Shown piece by piece: positions 51,601 through 60,100 of a stretch of 64,000 bases of DNA. The first letter of the stretch is position 1; each line of letters opens with the position of its first letter. The notes below the pieces were generated by a model. The model worked only from the letters and a program-made list of their open reading frames with translations, did not search any database and had not been told where the DNA came from. The position numbers were made by a program, and so were the translations under genes. Origin of the DNA: Streptomyces acidiscabies (GTDB lineage Bacteria; Actinomycetota; Actinomycetes; Streptomycetales; Streptomycetaceae); assembly GCF_020010905.1 (NCBI RefSeq), contig NZ_JAGJBY010000002.1:4092001-4156000 (forward strand), read 5' to 3'.

Positions 51601-54420
51601 GAGGGCGGTCAGCACGGCGTCGGGGCCGAGTTCGAGGTAGCCGGTCGCGCCCTCCCGGTACAGGCAGCGCATGCCGTCGAGGAACCTGACCGGTTCCCGC
51701 ACGTGGCGCACCCAGTACTCCGGGGAGCACAGCTGCTCCTCGCCGGCGCGTTCGCCGGTGACGTTGGAGACGACGGGGATCTGCGGCGGGTGGTAGGTGA
51801 CGGCCTCGGCGACCTCACGGAAGGCGGCGAGCATGTCGTCCATGTGCGGCGAGTGGAAGGCGTGGCTGACGTTGAGCCGCCTGGTCCCCCGGCCCCGCTC
51901 CTCCCATACGGCGGCGATCCGCGCGACGGTCTCCTCGTCACCGGCGACGACGGTGGCGAGCGGGCCGTTGACGGTGGCGACGCCCGCCTGCCCGTCGAGG
52001 CCGGTCAGGGTGTCGAGGACCTCTTCCTCGCTCGCTTGGATCGCGGTCATCGCACCGCCGGAGCGGCACGCCTGCATCAGCCGTCCCCTGGCCGCGACCA
52101 GCGAGCAGGCGTCGTCCAGGGACCACACCCCGGCGACGTGGGCGGCGGTCAGCTCGCCGATGGAGTGCCCGATCAACAGGTCGGGGGCCACGCCCCAGGA
52201 CTCGGCCAGGCGGAAGAGCGCGGTCTCGTGCGCGAACAGGGCGGGCTGGGTGTAGGCGGTACGGTGCAACAGCTCGGCGTCCGTCGCCCCCTCGGCTGCG
52301 AACATGACGTCCCGTAGGGGGCGCTGGAGGTGCTGGTCCATCCGGGCGCACACCTCGTCCAGCGCCCGCGCGAAGACGGGGTACGTCCGGTACAGCCGCT
52401 GCCCCATGCCGTGCCGCTGGCTGCCCTGCCCGGTGAAGAGCACCGCCAGCTTCCCGCCGTCCCCGGCCGGCCCGCCCTCCCCCTGCACCAGGCCCATGGC
52501 CGGGCGTCCTTCGCCCAACGCCTCCAGGGCGCCCAGGAGTTCGTCCCGGTCGGCCGCGACGGCGACGGCGCGGTGCTCGAAGCGGGTACGGCCGGCGAGG
52601 GTCGCTCCGACACCGGCCAGGGGCAGGTCCGGGTGACCGGCGAGGTGACCGGCGACGCGCTTGGCCTGCGCCCGTAGGGCCTGACCGGTACGGGCGGACA
52701 GGACGACGGGCAGCAGAGCCGCCTCGGGATCCGGCCCCGGTCCTGGCGGCTCCTCGATGATGACGTGCGCGTTGGTTCCGCTCACCCCGAAGGCGGAGAC
52801 CGCCGCCCGGCGCGGACGGCCGGCGCGCGGCCATGGCACCGGCTCCCGCAGCAGCTCGACACTGCCCGCGGACCAGTCGACGTGCGGGGTGGGTTCCCTC
52901 ACGTGCAGGGTGCGCGGCAGCAGCTCGTTGCGCATCGCCATGACCATCTTGATCACGCCGGCCACCCCCGCCGCCGCCTGGGTGTGCCCGATGTTCGCCT
53001 TGAGCGAGCCCAGGTACAGCGGCCGGTCCTCGGGCCGTTCCTGGCCGTACACGGCGACCAGCGCGCTCGCCTCGATCGGGTCGCCGAGCGCGGTCCCGGT
53101 GCCGTGTGCCTCGACCACGTCGACATCCGCCGGGCCCAGCTGGGCAGACGCCAGGGTCCGCCGGATCAGCCGCTGCTGGGACGGGCCGTTGGGCGCGGTC
53201 AGGCCGTTGCTCGCACCGTCCTGGTTGGTGCCGGTGCCGCGCACCACCGCCAGCACCCGGCGGCCGGCCCGGCGGGCGTCCGAGAGCCGTTCGAGGAGCA
53301 GTACGGCGGCGCCCTCCGCCCAGCCGGTGCCGTCCGCGTCGGCGGAGAACGCCTTGCAGCGGCCGTCCGGGGCCAGACCGCGCTTGCGGCTGAACTCCAG
53401 CAACATGCCCGGCGTCGACATCACGGTGACGCCCCCGACCAGCGCCAGGTCGCACTCGCCGGCGCGCAGTGACTGCGCCGCCAGGTGCATCGCGACCAGA
53501 GAGGACGAGCACTGCGTGTCGACGGTCAGAGCCGGTCCCTCGAACCCGAAGGTGTAGGAGACACGGCCGGAGACGACCCCCAGGGCGTTACCGGTGAGCA
53601 TCTGCCCCTGCGCCTCCTGCGGCGCCTCGTGCCAGGCGGGCCCGTAGTCCTGGAGGGAGACGCCGGCGAACACCCCCGTGCTGCTTCCGCGCAGCGCGTG
53701 CGGATCGATCCCCGCGCGCTCCAACGCCTCCCAGGAGATCTCCAGCATCAGCCGCTGCTGGGGGTCCAGCGCCAGTGCCTCGCGCGGGCCGATGCCGAAG
53801 AAGCCGGGGTCGAAGTCCTCCGCTCCCTTGAGGAATCCGCCGTGCCGGGTGTACGCGGTGCCGTGCCGCTCCGGGTCCGGATCGTAGAGCCCCTCCAGGT
53901 CCCAGCCCCGGTCGTCCGGCAGGTCGCCTATGACGTCCCTGCCCTCGGCGACCAGCCGCCACAGCGCCTCCGGGGAGTCCACGTCTCCAGGAAGCCGGCA
54001 GCCGAGCCCGACGACAACCACCGGGTCGTCCGCCGTGCCGGCACGTCCGCCGTCCACCACACCTGCCGTGTCCCGGACCGTTCCGGGACCGAGCAGCTCG
54101 TGGCGCAGGTGTTCGGCGAGCGCGAGCGGTGTCGGGTAGTCGAACAGCACGGTGGCGGGCAGGCGCAGCCCGGTCGCCTCCGCCATGCCGTCCCGGAGCC
54201 GCTGCGCCCGCTGCCGGTACACGCCCAGGCGCCGCCACGGCGCCCGGACGTCGACGAGGCCGGATCCGTCCCCGTCCGCCGCCCGGGAGATCTGCTCCTT
54301 CAACAGGTCCAGCAGCAGGGAGTGCTGCTCGGCGGGCTGGAGGTCCGCCAGACGATTCCGCAGCGTCTCGCCTTTCTCGGCAAGTGTGGGTGCGGGGGAA
54401 TCCGGAACATCAATGGTCAT
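48670..54420 (-). CDS. Single-module type I polyketide synthase (ACP-like)-KS-AT-KR-ACP-TE
   Basis: A 1916-residue PKS. Residues about 15-110 resemble an ACP but the phosphopantetheine Ser is absent (RRLGVYRQRAQRL where LGxDSL is expected). KS about 132-557: Cys in DTQCSSS, His in EAHGTGT and NIGHTQAAAG. AT: GQGSQRHGMG, GHSIG and HAFHSPHM, the last indicating malonyl-CoA. KR near 1270-1430: VTGGTGALGAH, FSSVTGIWGSSGQTAYAAGN. ACP Ser in LGFDSLASV near 1577. TE with GYSSGGWLAHA near 1767. It should perform one condensation, one ketoreduction and release. ATG 54420 begins a typical PKS start, though the ribosome site is weak. Neighbours are an IclR regulator and SnoaL-like proteins. Confidence 0.92.
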   Translation of the reverse strand: MTIDVPDSPAPTLAEKGETLRNRLADLQPAEQHSLLLDLLKEQISRAADGDGSGLVDVRAPWRRLGVYRQRAQRLRDGMAEATGLRLPATVLFDYPTPLALAEHLRHELLGPGTVRDTAGVVDGGRAGTADDPVVVVGLGCRLPGDVDSPEALWRLVAEGRDVIGDLPDDRGWDLEGLYDPDPERHGTAYTRHGGFLKGAEDFDPGFFGIGPREALALDPQQRLMLEISWEALERAGIDPHALRGSSTGVFAGVSLQDYGPAWHEAPQEAQGQMLTGNALGVVSGRVSYTFGFEGPALTVDTQCSSSLVAMHLAAQSLRAGECDLALVGGVTVMSTPGMLLEFSRKRGLAPDGRCKAFSADADGTGWAEGAAVLLLERLSDARRAGRRVLAVVRGTGTNQDGASNGLTAPNGPSQQRLIRRTLASAQLGPADVDVVEAHGTGTALGDPIEASALVAVYGQERPEDRPLYLGSLKANIGHTQAAAGVAGVIKMVMAMRNELLPRTLHVREPTPHVDWSAGSVELLREPVPWPRAGRPRRAAVSAFGVSGTNAHVIIEEPPGPGPDPEAALLPVVLSARTGQALRAQAKRVAGHLAGHPDLPLAGVGATLAGRTRFEHRAVAVAADRDELLGALEALGEGRPAMGLVQGEGGPAGDGGKLAVLFTGQGSQRHGMGQRLYRTYPVFARALDEVCARMDQHLQRPLRDVMFAAEGATDAELLHRTAYTQPALFAHETALFRLAESWGVAPDLLIGHSIGELTAAHVAGVWSLDDACSLVAARGRLMQACRSGGAMTAIQASEEEVLDTLTGLDGQAGVATVNGPLATVVAGDEETVARIAAVWEERGRGTRRLNVSHAFHSPHMDDMLAAFREVAEAVTYHPPQIPVVSNVTGERAGEEQLCSPEYWVRHVREPVRFLDGMRCLYREGATGYLELGPDAVLTALGPGCLPEDADGLVMTSACRARRPEDRSLLAAFAELHVHGFPVDWQTPYDGLGTDHVDLPTYAFQRRRYWMERPARTAAPSQEAPRQRRTDPAGWRHRIAWQPVELPVLPSLSGVWLLLVPPLGADEELLSRVAWVVELLGGEAVRVDLRADDADRAELTEMLEKQVTTAGGRLGGVLSLLALDTTPHTEHPVLSDGIALTCALAQAMADLDLDAPLWCATRGAVATDDTEQAVDADQAMLWGLGRTLAVERPHAWGGLIDMPAELDDESLHLFGAALTAPGDEDQLAVRSTGLLAGRLVPAEPADSRAVPAASSALPADVSATPWRPRGTVLVTGGTGALGAHCARWLARNGAARLVLTSRRGPDAPGAAGLRAELSELGAETVIVGCDAADREQLAAVLGSLPEDQPLSAVVHAAGVMGRFAPLPETDLAGFAEVVAGKVAGARHLDELLGDTELDAFVMFSSVTGIWGSSGQTAYAAGNSYLDALARQRRARGLAATAIAWGPWAEAGMGAGDGVQDFLTRRGLRHLAPEDAIAEMERAVAAGGTGLTVADMDWDHFVQLRRTIRADRFFDVVRPPADGLPAPGESSEESSVDPAARVTDARAALELVRAEAAAVLGHGSSDDIDPGRRFLELGFDSLASVDLRRRLAAATGLALATAVVFEQPTATELARHIETLARRAVEERTAPAPSDPPVPGVRDLYRHGCKVGMYSEANRILQAAAKLRPVFHTPEEYDEKHGVAREVRRLATGPAGATALVCLPPVVAPSGPHNFARLALHLHGLHDVYGLSYPGFGDGEPLPAGGDLIVDTLTEAMARRFADTPIALAGYSSGGWLAHAVAHRLEQRGLAPKAVVLLDSWFPKDRVPREKVEEQFRNIAVNDGVWGLITDDQATAQGAYLELLEHWEPRPVTTPVVLVSAQERWFGGTDEDAVSTHDWSPAWDFAYDTVVTEGDHQSMMYEYAQTTAGALREWLRRV

Positions 54421-54843
54421 GTGTGCCCAACTTTCTAGTGCACCGCAAAACATCGAAACAGTCGACAGTCGGCCTTGGAATCCGCTCACGAATTTCGCAT
54501 GGCGAGGCAGACCATAGATTTAGCGGACGCCGATCGTCCAGCGCGGCAAATATGGCGATGAGTTTATAGAGAATGCCGGCAGGGGTGGAGCGCCATCCTC
54601 GCGAAATTCACAACCCTTCACCGGATCGAGGCACGGGTGCGGTATTTCCCCAATCGGCGGTGATCTGACCGACGATACGGGTTTCATTGAAAACCACCGA
54701 AAAAGCGCTAAACGGGCCTCAAGGGTAGAAGGTACATTTCGGACCTAGCCATCGCCTCCGGCGTGGCAGCCTTGCACTCGTCGAATAATCGATTTAGGCT
54801 GCGGGATTTCGTGTACTTAGCGTGAGTCCCGAAAGGAGCCAAG
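54421..54843. promoter_or_regulatory. Divergent control region between PKS and IclR genes
   Basis: 423 bp without a gene, lower in GC than its surroundings, with promoters for both directions. CGAATAATCG (54782-54791) lies 52 bases before the IclR gene and matches 9 of 10 bases of CGAATATTCG before the SnoaL-like operon (56932-56941); it may be an IclR-family operator. I see no other structure. Confidence 0.4.
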
Positions 54844-55710
54844 ATGCGTGGGGCGAACTCCGCGCCGACTCTCCGCGTCGTCGAGGTCGTGGAGTTGCTG
54901 GCCCGTAGCGGCGACGATCCACTTCGCTACACCGACATCTCGCGGGAACTGGGCCTGAGCCAGGCCACGACACACGCCATCCTGAAGACGCTCTGCGACC
55001 GGGGGTGGGCGAGCCGCGACCCGGTCAGCAAGACCTTCGCGCTCGGTCCGGGGCTTGCGTTCATCGCCGAAGTCGTGACCATGCGTCCGTTCGCGCGTGT
55101 CGCGCACGCCGCCGCGATCGATCTGGCGGCCGAATTCGGGTATGCCGCGTCGGTGAGCGAGAAGGTCGGCGACGCGCTGGTGGTCACGGCATTCGAAGGA
55201 GGGGAAAACCCCTGGCCGGGTGACAGCATTCCGTATGCACCGCCATTCGGTGCCGGATTCGCGGCGTGGGACACCGATGAAGGGCGACGTGCCTGGATCC
55301 AGCGGGCCGCTTCTGCCGGTACCGAAACCGCCGCGCGCCTGGAAGAAGCCCTTGACCATACGCGCGAGCGCGGATTCGACGTGGATTACACCTCACCTGC
55401 CTTGGCTGATGCGGCAGGCTTGGTCGACACGCTCGCCAGCGGCGCGATCGCACTTCCGGCCGGCATTCGGGGGACGCTCGACCGTCTGCGCGCGGAATTC
55501 AGCGCCGTCGGATTTCCTCATAACGACTCCGGCCGCGAACCGGTCGCAGCTGTCGCCGCACCCGTGTTCGACCGCCAGGGGCGGGTGGCCTGTCTGCTCT
55601 CGGTACACCCCCTCGTCGATCTGCCCGGCCGAAAGATCGACGCCATCGGCCAACGCCTCCTCGGACTCACCACGGCGATCGGCGCCTCCATCGGAACCCC
55701 TCGCGCATGA
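54844..55710 (+). CDS. IclR-family regulator next to the PKS
   Basis: A 288-residue IclR protein: APTLRVVEVVELLARSGDDPLRYTDISRELGLSQATTHAILKTLCDRGW is the winged helix. The effector domain (VAHAAAIDLAAEFGYAASVSEKVGDALVVTA, FGAGFAAWDTDEGR, ERGFDVDYTSPALADAAGLVDTL, VAAVAAPVFDRQGRVACLLSV) is of the divergent IclR_C type. An AAGGAG site sits 5 bases before the ATG. Divergent from the PKS and convergent with two SnoaL-like genes, it is the likely pathway regulator of this small biosynthetic region. Confidence 0.85.
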   Translation: MRGANSAPTLRVVEVVELLARSGDDPLRYTDISRELGLSQATTHAILKTLCDRGWASRDPVSKTFALGPGLAFIAEVVTMRPFARVAHAAAIDLAAEFGYAASVSEKVGDALVVTAFEGGENPWPGDSIPYAPPFGAGFAAWDTDEGRRAWIQRAASAGTETAARLEEALDHTRERGFDVDYTSPALADAAGLVDTLASGAIALPAGIRGTLDRLRAEFSAVGFPHNDSGREPVAAVAAPVFDRQGRVACLLSVHPLVDLPGRKIDAIGQRLLGLTTAIGASIGTPRA

Positions 55711-55820
55711 CGTCCGCATCGGACACTTGAGAGCCTGCCGTTCGAAACCGGACCGGCGGGGCACAGGCATCGTCCGCGGAAGCGATCCCCACGCCCGAGC
55801 GCCGCCGATCAGGCCGGCTT

Positions 55821-56396
55821 TCACATGCCGTGCAGCCTCTGCGCGGTGAGCGGATCCATGTACACCCGGGTGAGCTTGGTGCTGCTGATGCGCCAGCGCC
55901 CGTCGACGAGGGTGTACTCCTCGTGGTAATGCCCGAATCCGATGACCCTGACCACGCCCAGCCAGATCAGCAGATCCTGCAACGCCCACACACCTGTCGC
56001 GGTCGTCGGCGAGGTGACGGTGATTTCGGGCATGTGTCCGTGGTGGACGGTCTGGGCGCTGCCGATGGTCAGCTTGAGGAATCCGATGAAGGCGTCCGCG
56101 CCGGTCATTTTGGGCCCGAAGGAGCCGGTCGTGTCGACCGCGACATCATCGGTCAGCTGCTGCCTGAGTAGCGCCCAGTTCTTGGTGTCGATCGACTGGA
56201 AGTAGCGCGCCTTGAGCTGTTTGATCGCCCGGACGGCCACCACGGACACGGCGGGATCCACCGCATCGGGGGTCGACACGCGAGCGGGCTCCGCAATCGC
56301 CGGCGCGGCGTGCGCCAGTCCAAGGGCCGCCGTCGCCGCCCCGGTTCCGATCAGGAAGCGCCGTCGGGTGGCGTCGCGGTCGCGTCCCGGCGCCAT
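55821..56396 (-). CDS. SnoaL-like (NTF2-fold) protein with Tat signal
   Basis: A 191-residue protein. The N-terminus RDATRRRFLIGTGAATAALGLAHAAPAIA is a twin-arginine signal, so the product is exported. The mature part is a SnoaL_4/NTF2-like cone: LKARYFQSIDTKNWALLRQQLTDDVAVDTTG, GADAFIGFLKLTIGSAQTVHHGHMPEITV, YHEEYTLVDGRWRISSTKLTRVYMD. The fold hosts dehydratases, cyclases and isomerases, and the HHGHMP stretch may be catalytic. The start overlaps the stop of the next gene upstream (ATGA), so the two homologues are coupled and probably form a heterodimer or arose by duplication. Confidence 0.82.
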   Translation of the reverse strand: MAPGRDRDATRRRFLIGTGAATAALGLAHAAPAIAEPARVSTPDAVDPAVSVVAVRAIKQLKARYFQSIDTKNWALLRQQLTDDVAVDTTGSFGPKMTGADAFIGFLKLTIGSAQTVHHGHMPEITVTSPTTATGVWALQDLLIWLGVVRVIGFGHYHEEYTLVDGRWRISSTKLTRVYMDPLTAQRLHGM

Positions 56397-56809
56397 CACG
56401 ACTCGTCCATGAGCAGGCGAGTCGACTTGATGGACGTGATCAACCACCGACCTCCGCGAAGGGAGTAGGTGTCGTGGTCGTGTCCGAAAGCCAGGGCACG
56501 CTTGCCGTCCGGCTGCACCGTGAGCACCTCCATCGCCCAAGTGGCTTTGACGCTCCTTGGAGAGGCGAGGGTGATCGCCGGCATGTGCCCGTGGTGCACG
56601 GTGACGGTCTTGTCGTAGTTGCGCTTGAACAGGGCCAAGCAGTTCGACGCGCCGATGACGCGGTCGCCGCCCAGCGCGGTCGTGTCGACAACGACATCGC
56701 TTGCGAGGACGGACCTGAGGTCGTCCCAGTCCTTGGTGTCGAGGATTCTGCAGTACCGCGCCTTGAGGAACTCGATCGCGTCGATCGACTGCAACGTGCT
56801 CGTATCCAT
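56396..56809 (-). CDS. SnoaL-like (NTF2-fold) protein, cytoplasmic homologue
   Basis: A 137-residue SnoaL-like protein without signal peptide. It is clearly a homologue of its downstream neighbour: IEFLKARYCRILDTKDWDDLRSVLASDVVVDTTA, TVTVHHGHMPAITLASPRSV, HDHDTYSLRGGRWLITSIKSTRLLMDES. It may catalyse cyclisation, dehydration or hydration of a small molecule, perhaps the PKS product (context only). It is the first gene of the two-gene operon, with a striking inverted repeat about 100 bp upstream. Confidence 0.82.
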   Translation of the reverse strand: MDTSTLQSIDAIEFLKARYCRILDTKDWDDLRSVLASDVVVDTTALGGDRVIGASNCLALFKRNYDKTVTVHHGHMPAITLASPRSVKATWAMEVLTVQPDGKRALAFGHDHDTYSLRGGRWLITSIKSTRLLMDES

Positions 56810-56912
56810 CTGTTGCTCACTTGCCTTTCGTCGCCTCTGGTGGGGGCCCAGGGCGTCGTCGCGGCAGGCGGGAGGGCCGCCGCTGTCAAGAAGTGGGGGG
56901 GAGTGTGCATCT

Positions 56913-56941
56913 AATATTCGATACTGCTAATCGAATATTCG
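56913..56941. promoter_or_regulatory. Inverted repeat upstream of the SnoaL-like operon
   Basis: AATATTCGAT (56913-56922) and ATCGAATATT (56930-56939) are perfect 10-bp arms around a 7-bp spacer. The right arm extends to the palindrome CGAATATTCG (56932-56941). An A/T-rich motif standing out from GC-rich surroundings; a strong operator candidate, possibly for the IclR protein at 54844. From there to 57128 I see no gene. Confidence 0.65.
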
Positions 56942-57128
56942 TCACGAACGCTAGCCTCGGGGTCTCCTTCGTGTCAAGATCGGCAGACGGGCCGCTGCCC
57001 GGGTCGGGTCAGGCCCCGGCGCCTTGAGATCTTCCGTCCGGCCAGGCCGAGTTCGGCCATGAGTTGGCGACGGTGTTCACCGACACCCGCCGGCGCATCT
57101 CCCGCGCCGTGGGCGGGCGGAGCCCATG

Positions 57129-57162
57129 AAAAAAGGGTGGCCCGCGCAAAGGCGGGCCACCC
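57129..57162 (-). terminator. Rho-independent terminator of the secreted LamG gene
   Basis: GGGTGGCCCGC (57135-57145) and GCGGGCCACCC (57152-57162) form a perfect 11-bp stem with loop GCAAAG. On the minus strand it is followed by six T residues (57129-57134). It lies 15 bases past the stop codon. Confidence 0.93.
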
Positions 57163-57177
57163 TCAACTGTCGGTGTG

Positions 57178-60100
57178 TCAGGGGATGTTCTGGTACAGCG
57201 CGGTGATCTGGTTGGCGGTCAGGGCGTACGCGTACGCCTGTACGTCACTGACGGAGCCGTTGAGCCAGGCCGTCTGGGTGCCGCCGGACAGGCCCCGGCC
57301 GAGGACGAGGTTTCCGGTCGCCGCCCAGGGGGTGACCCCGGTCGTGGTCGCCGCGAGGGTGCCGTTGACGTACAACTGGGCCGTTTTTGTCGCGGCGTTG
57401 TAGACGCCGGTCAGGTGGGTCCAGGTACCCGCCGCGGCGTTCGCCGCGTACGTGTACGTCGTCGTCGGGCTCGCGGAGTCCGCGCTGGTGAACGCCAGCG
57501 CCCAGCCGGGGTTTCCGGTGTGGGAGTGGTTGTACTGGAGGGCGAACGGCGAGGTCTGGGTGCCCTCTTCGGCCAGGACGGTCTGGTCGGCCGTACCGGC
57601 GGAGCCGAGCTTCACCCACGCGGAGAGCGTGAAACTGCCGGTGTCCGCGACGACTTGGGGGTTCGCGCTGACCGCGTACCCGGTGCTGCCGTCAAGGCCC
57701 AGCACCGTGCCCCGAGTTGAATCGGTGGCCCAGCTCGCGCCGCCCGTCAGGGTGAGCGGGTTGTTGCCGAGGTTCGGGTTCGCGCCCGCCGCGTTGAGGG
57801 TGTTGAGCGTGTCGGTCGCGGCGGTGTCGGTCGCGACCGGCATTCCGTCGCCGTCGTCCAGGCCCCAGGTGTCGACGGGGGACAGCAGCGCCGTGGTGAG
57901 CGCCCCGAAGGCCGGGTTGGACAGGTTGACGTGGTCGCCGCTGTCGGCGGTCGCCGCGAGTTTCTCCTCCCCGGTCGTCGCGTCCGTCACGGCCACGGCC
58001 GCGTCGAAGTCCGCGAAGTAGACGGCGGGCGTGGCCCAGGGGTTGCCCAGGTTCATGCCGCCGAGGAACGCGTTGACGTCCGTGCGGTTGTCGTCGGTGG
58101 TGCTCGTGCACGGGTCGTTCGGGGTGGCGCCGTCCCCGGCGAAGCCCTCGCAGGGGGTCAGCGAGGTGAGGACGACGTTCACGCCCCAGCCCTGGAGCTG
58201 CTGCACCAGCTCCGTGTAGCCGTCGGCGTCCAGGTCGTCACTGGTGGACCCGGCCAGCAGGTCTTCGAGCCCGGCGTCCACGACGACCGTGGACAGTCCG
58301 GGCTGGTCGAGGATGTCCCGGTCGAGCCGGGAGAGCACCGAGGGGCCGCCGACCGAATTGCCGCTGTACGTCTCGGGGTTGTCGGTCATGAGCTGGTTGG
58401 CCTCGATGCCCTCGGCGAGCACGCCGTAGGGACTGGCCGTCGTGGGTTCGGCGGCGGTCAGGCCGTCGGCCACCCGGTACCCGTTGGAGTTGGGCAGCGT
58501 CGTGTTCGGCTGGAACGGGTCCACCAGATGGTCCCCGAGGACCGCCTCGGTGGGTACGTTCGCCGACTGCACGTCCAGACCGGTCACCAGGTCGGTGAAG
58601 TTGCCGTACGCGGCGGCGGTGGTCGTGAACGGCGTGGCGCTGGTGCCGGTGGTCAGGTCGCCGCTGCCGTTCGCGGTGATGTACTCGTAGGAGCCGCCCG
58701 CGTACGTGTGCTGCACCAAGTACGGGACGGCGTTGCTGAGTTGGTAGGAGACCAGCAGGTACTGGTTCGCGGTGACGGTGAACGGCAGCGGGTCGCTGTA
58801 GACCATGCCGCCGACCGGGACGGTCACCGCCTGGGCGCCGCCGAACTTCAGCGTCGTCGGCGTCCCCGACGGGACCGAGCCGATCGCGTTCGGCGTGGAA
58901 CTGACGGCGATCGTCGCGTGCCCGATGGACAGCTTGCTCGTGCCGAGCGCGTTGTCGAGCTTGACGCGGACCGTGGACCCGGAGACCGACGGCTTCAGCG
59001 CCACCCGGATCGTCTGGTTCGCGTACGTGCCGCCGCCCGGCAGCCCGAAGCTGCCCTCGGTCGCGCCGGACCAGGCACCGGTCCAGGACTGGCCCGAGGG
59101 CGCGGCGGCGTAGGTGCCGTTCGCCTCGGCAGTACCGGCGGTCGTGTTGCGGGTGCCCAGCGCGAACACGTGCAGCGTCGGCTCGCTCGGCCCGGCCGCG
59201 CCGGTCAGGTCGGGCAGGGTCACCGAGGCGATCGTCCGCGCCGGGTCGACCGGCACCGAGAACGCGTACAGCTGCCGGTTCGCGGTGCTCTGGGTGGAGC
59301 CGTTGGCGTGCGGGAAGACCGCCGCCGCGATCGAGCTGTCCGTGTTGGACCAGTCGGGCACGGTCAGCATGTACGTCGCGCTGGTGCCGTCCGTGTAGGT
59401 GATCTGGCCGCTCGCCGGGCAGAACCCGTCGGCGTCGTCGCCGGTGAAGCAGTACGCGGCGCTGACCCGGGTCCCGGCCGGTACGTACGGCGAGGTGGTG
59501 TCACCCGCGATGGCGCCGGGCGAGCTGAGGTTGGTGTACGTCGAGGCGGTCAGGAAGACCAGGGCGCTGCCCTGCGCGGAGTAGTTCACGGTCTGGTTGG
59601 CCGCGAGGAGGTTGTCCTTCTGCCCCGAGCCGAAGGCGGGCAGCGTCATGGTGGCGCCGTCGACGGTCACCTTCCCGCCGCTCGTCCAGCCCGCGTCGGC
59701 CCAGTCGGTCGCCGAGAAACTGTGCCCGTTGCCGTCGAAGTTGGCCGCGGTCATGTTGCTGTCGGCGCTGACGCCCACATTGTTGAAGCAGGCCGCGAGG
59801 CTCGCGCAGGTCGTGTTCGGGTGCCCGGCGGCCAGGAACGGGTAGGCGGACGTGCCCGACACGTCACCGGCGCCGTCCACGGCGTACACGTACAGGGTGT
59901 GCGGACCCGGGGACGGCGGGACGACCGTCACCGTCGCCTTGTTGCCGCTCGCGGTCACCGTCTCGTTCGCGGGTGCGCCGCTCGTCGGCGGCGGTACGTC
60001 GAGGTGGTAGACGAACTTCGTCGCGGTGGTGCCGGAGCCGGTGATGTCGAACTTCCCCGAGGTGCCCGCAGCCGCGCCGACGGCCGCGTCGGTGACGTCC

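Noticed and set aside
56950..57128. A short open stretch around 57050-57125 reading like a protein C-terminus (GHELATVFTDTRRR)
   Set aside because: Too short, no start or ribosome site, and no family recognised; left as intergenic.
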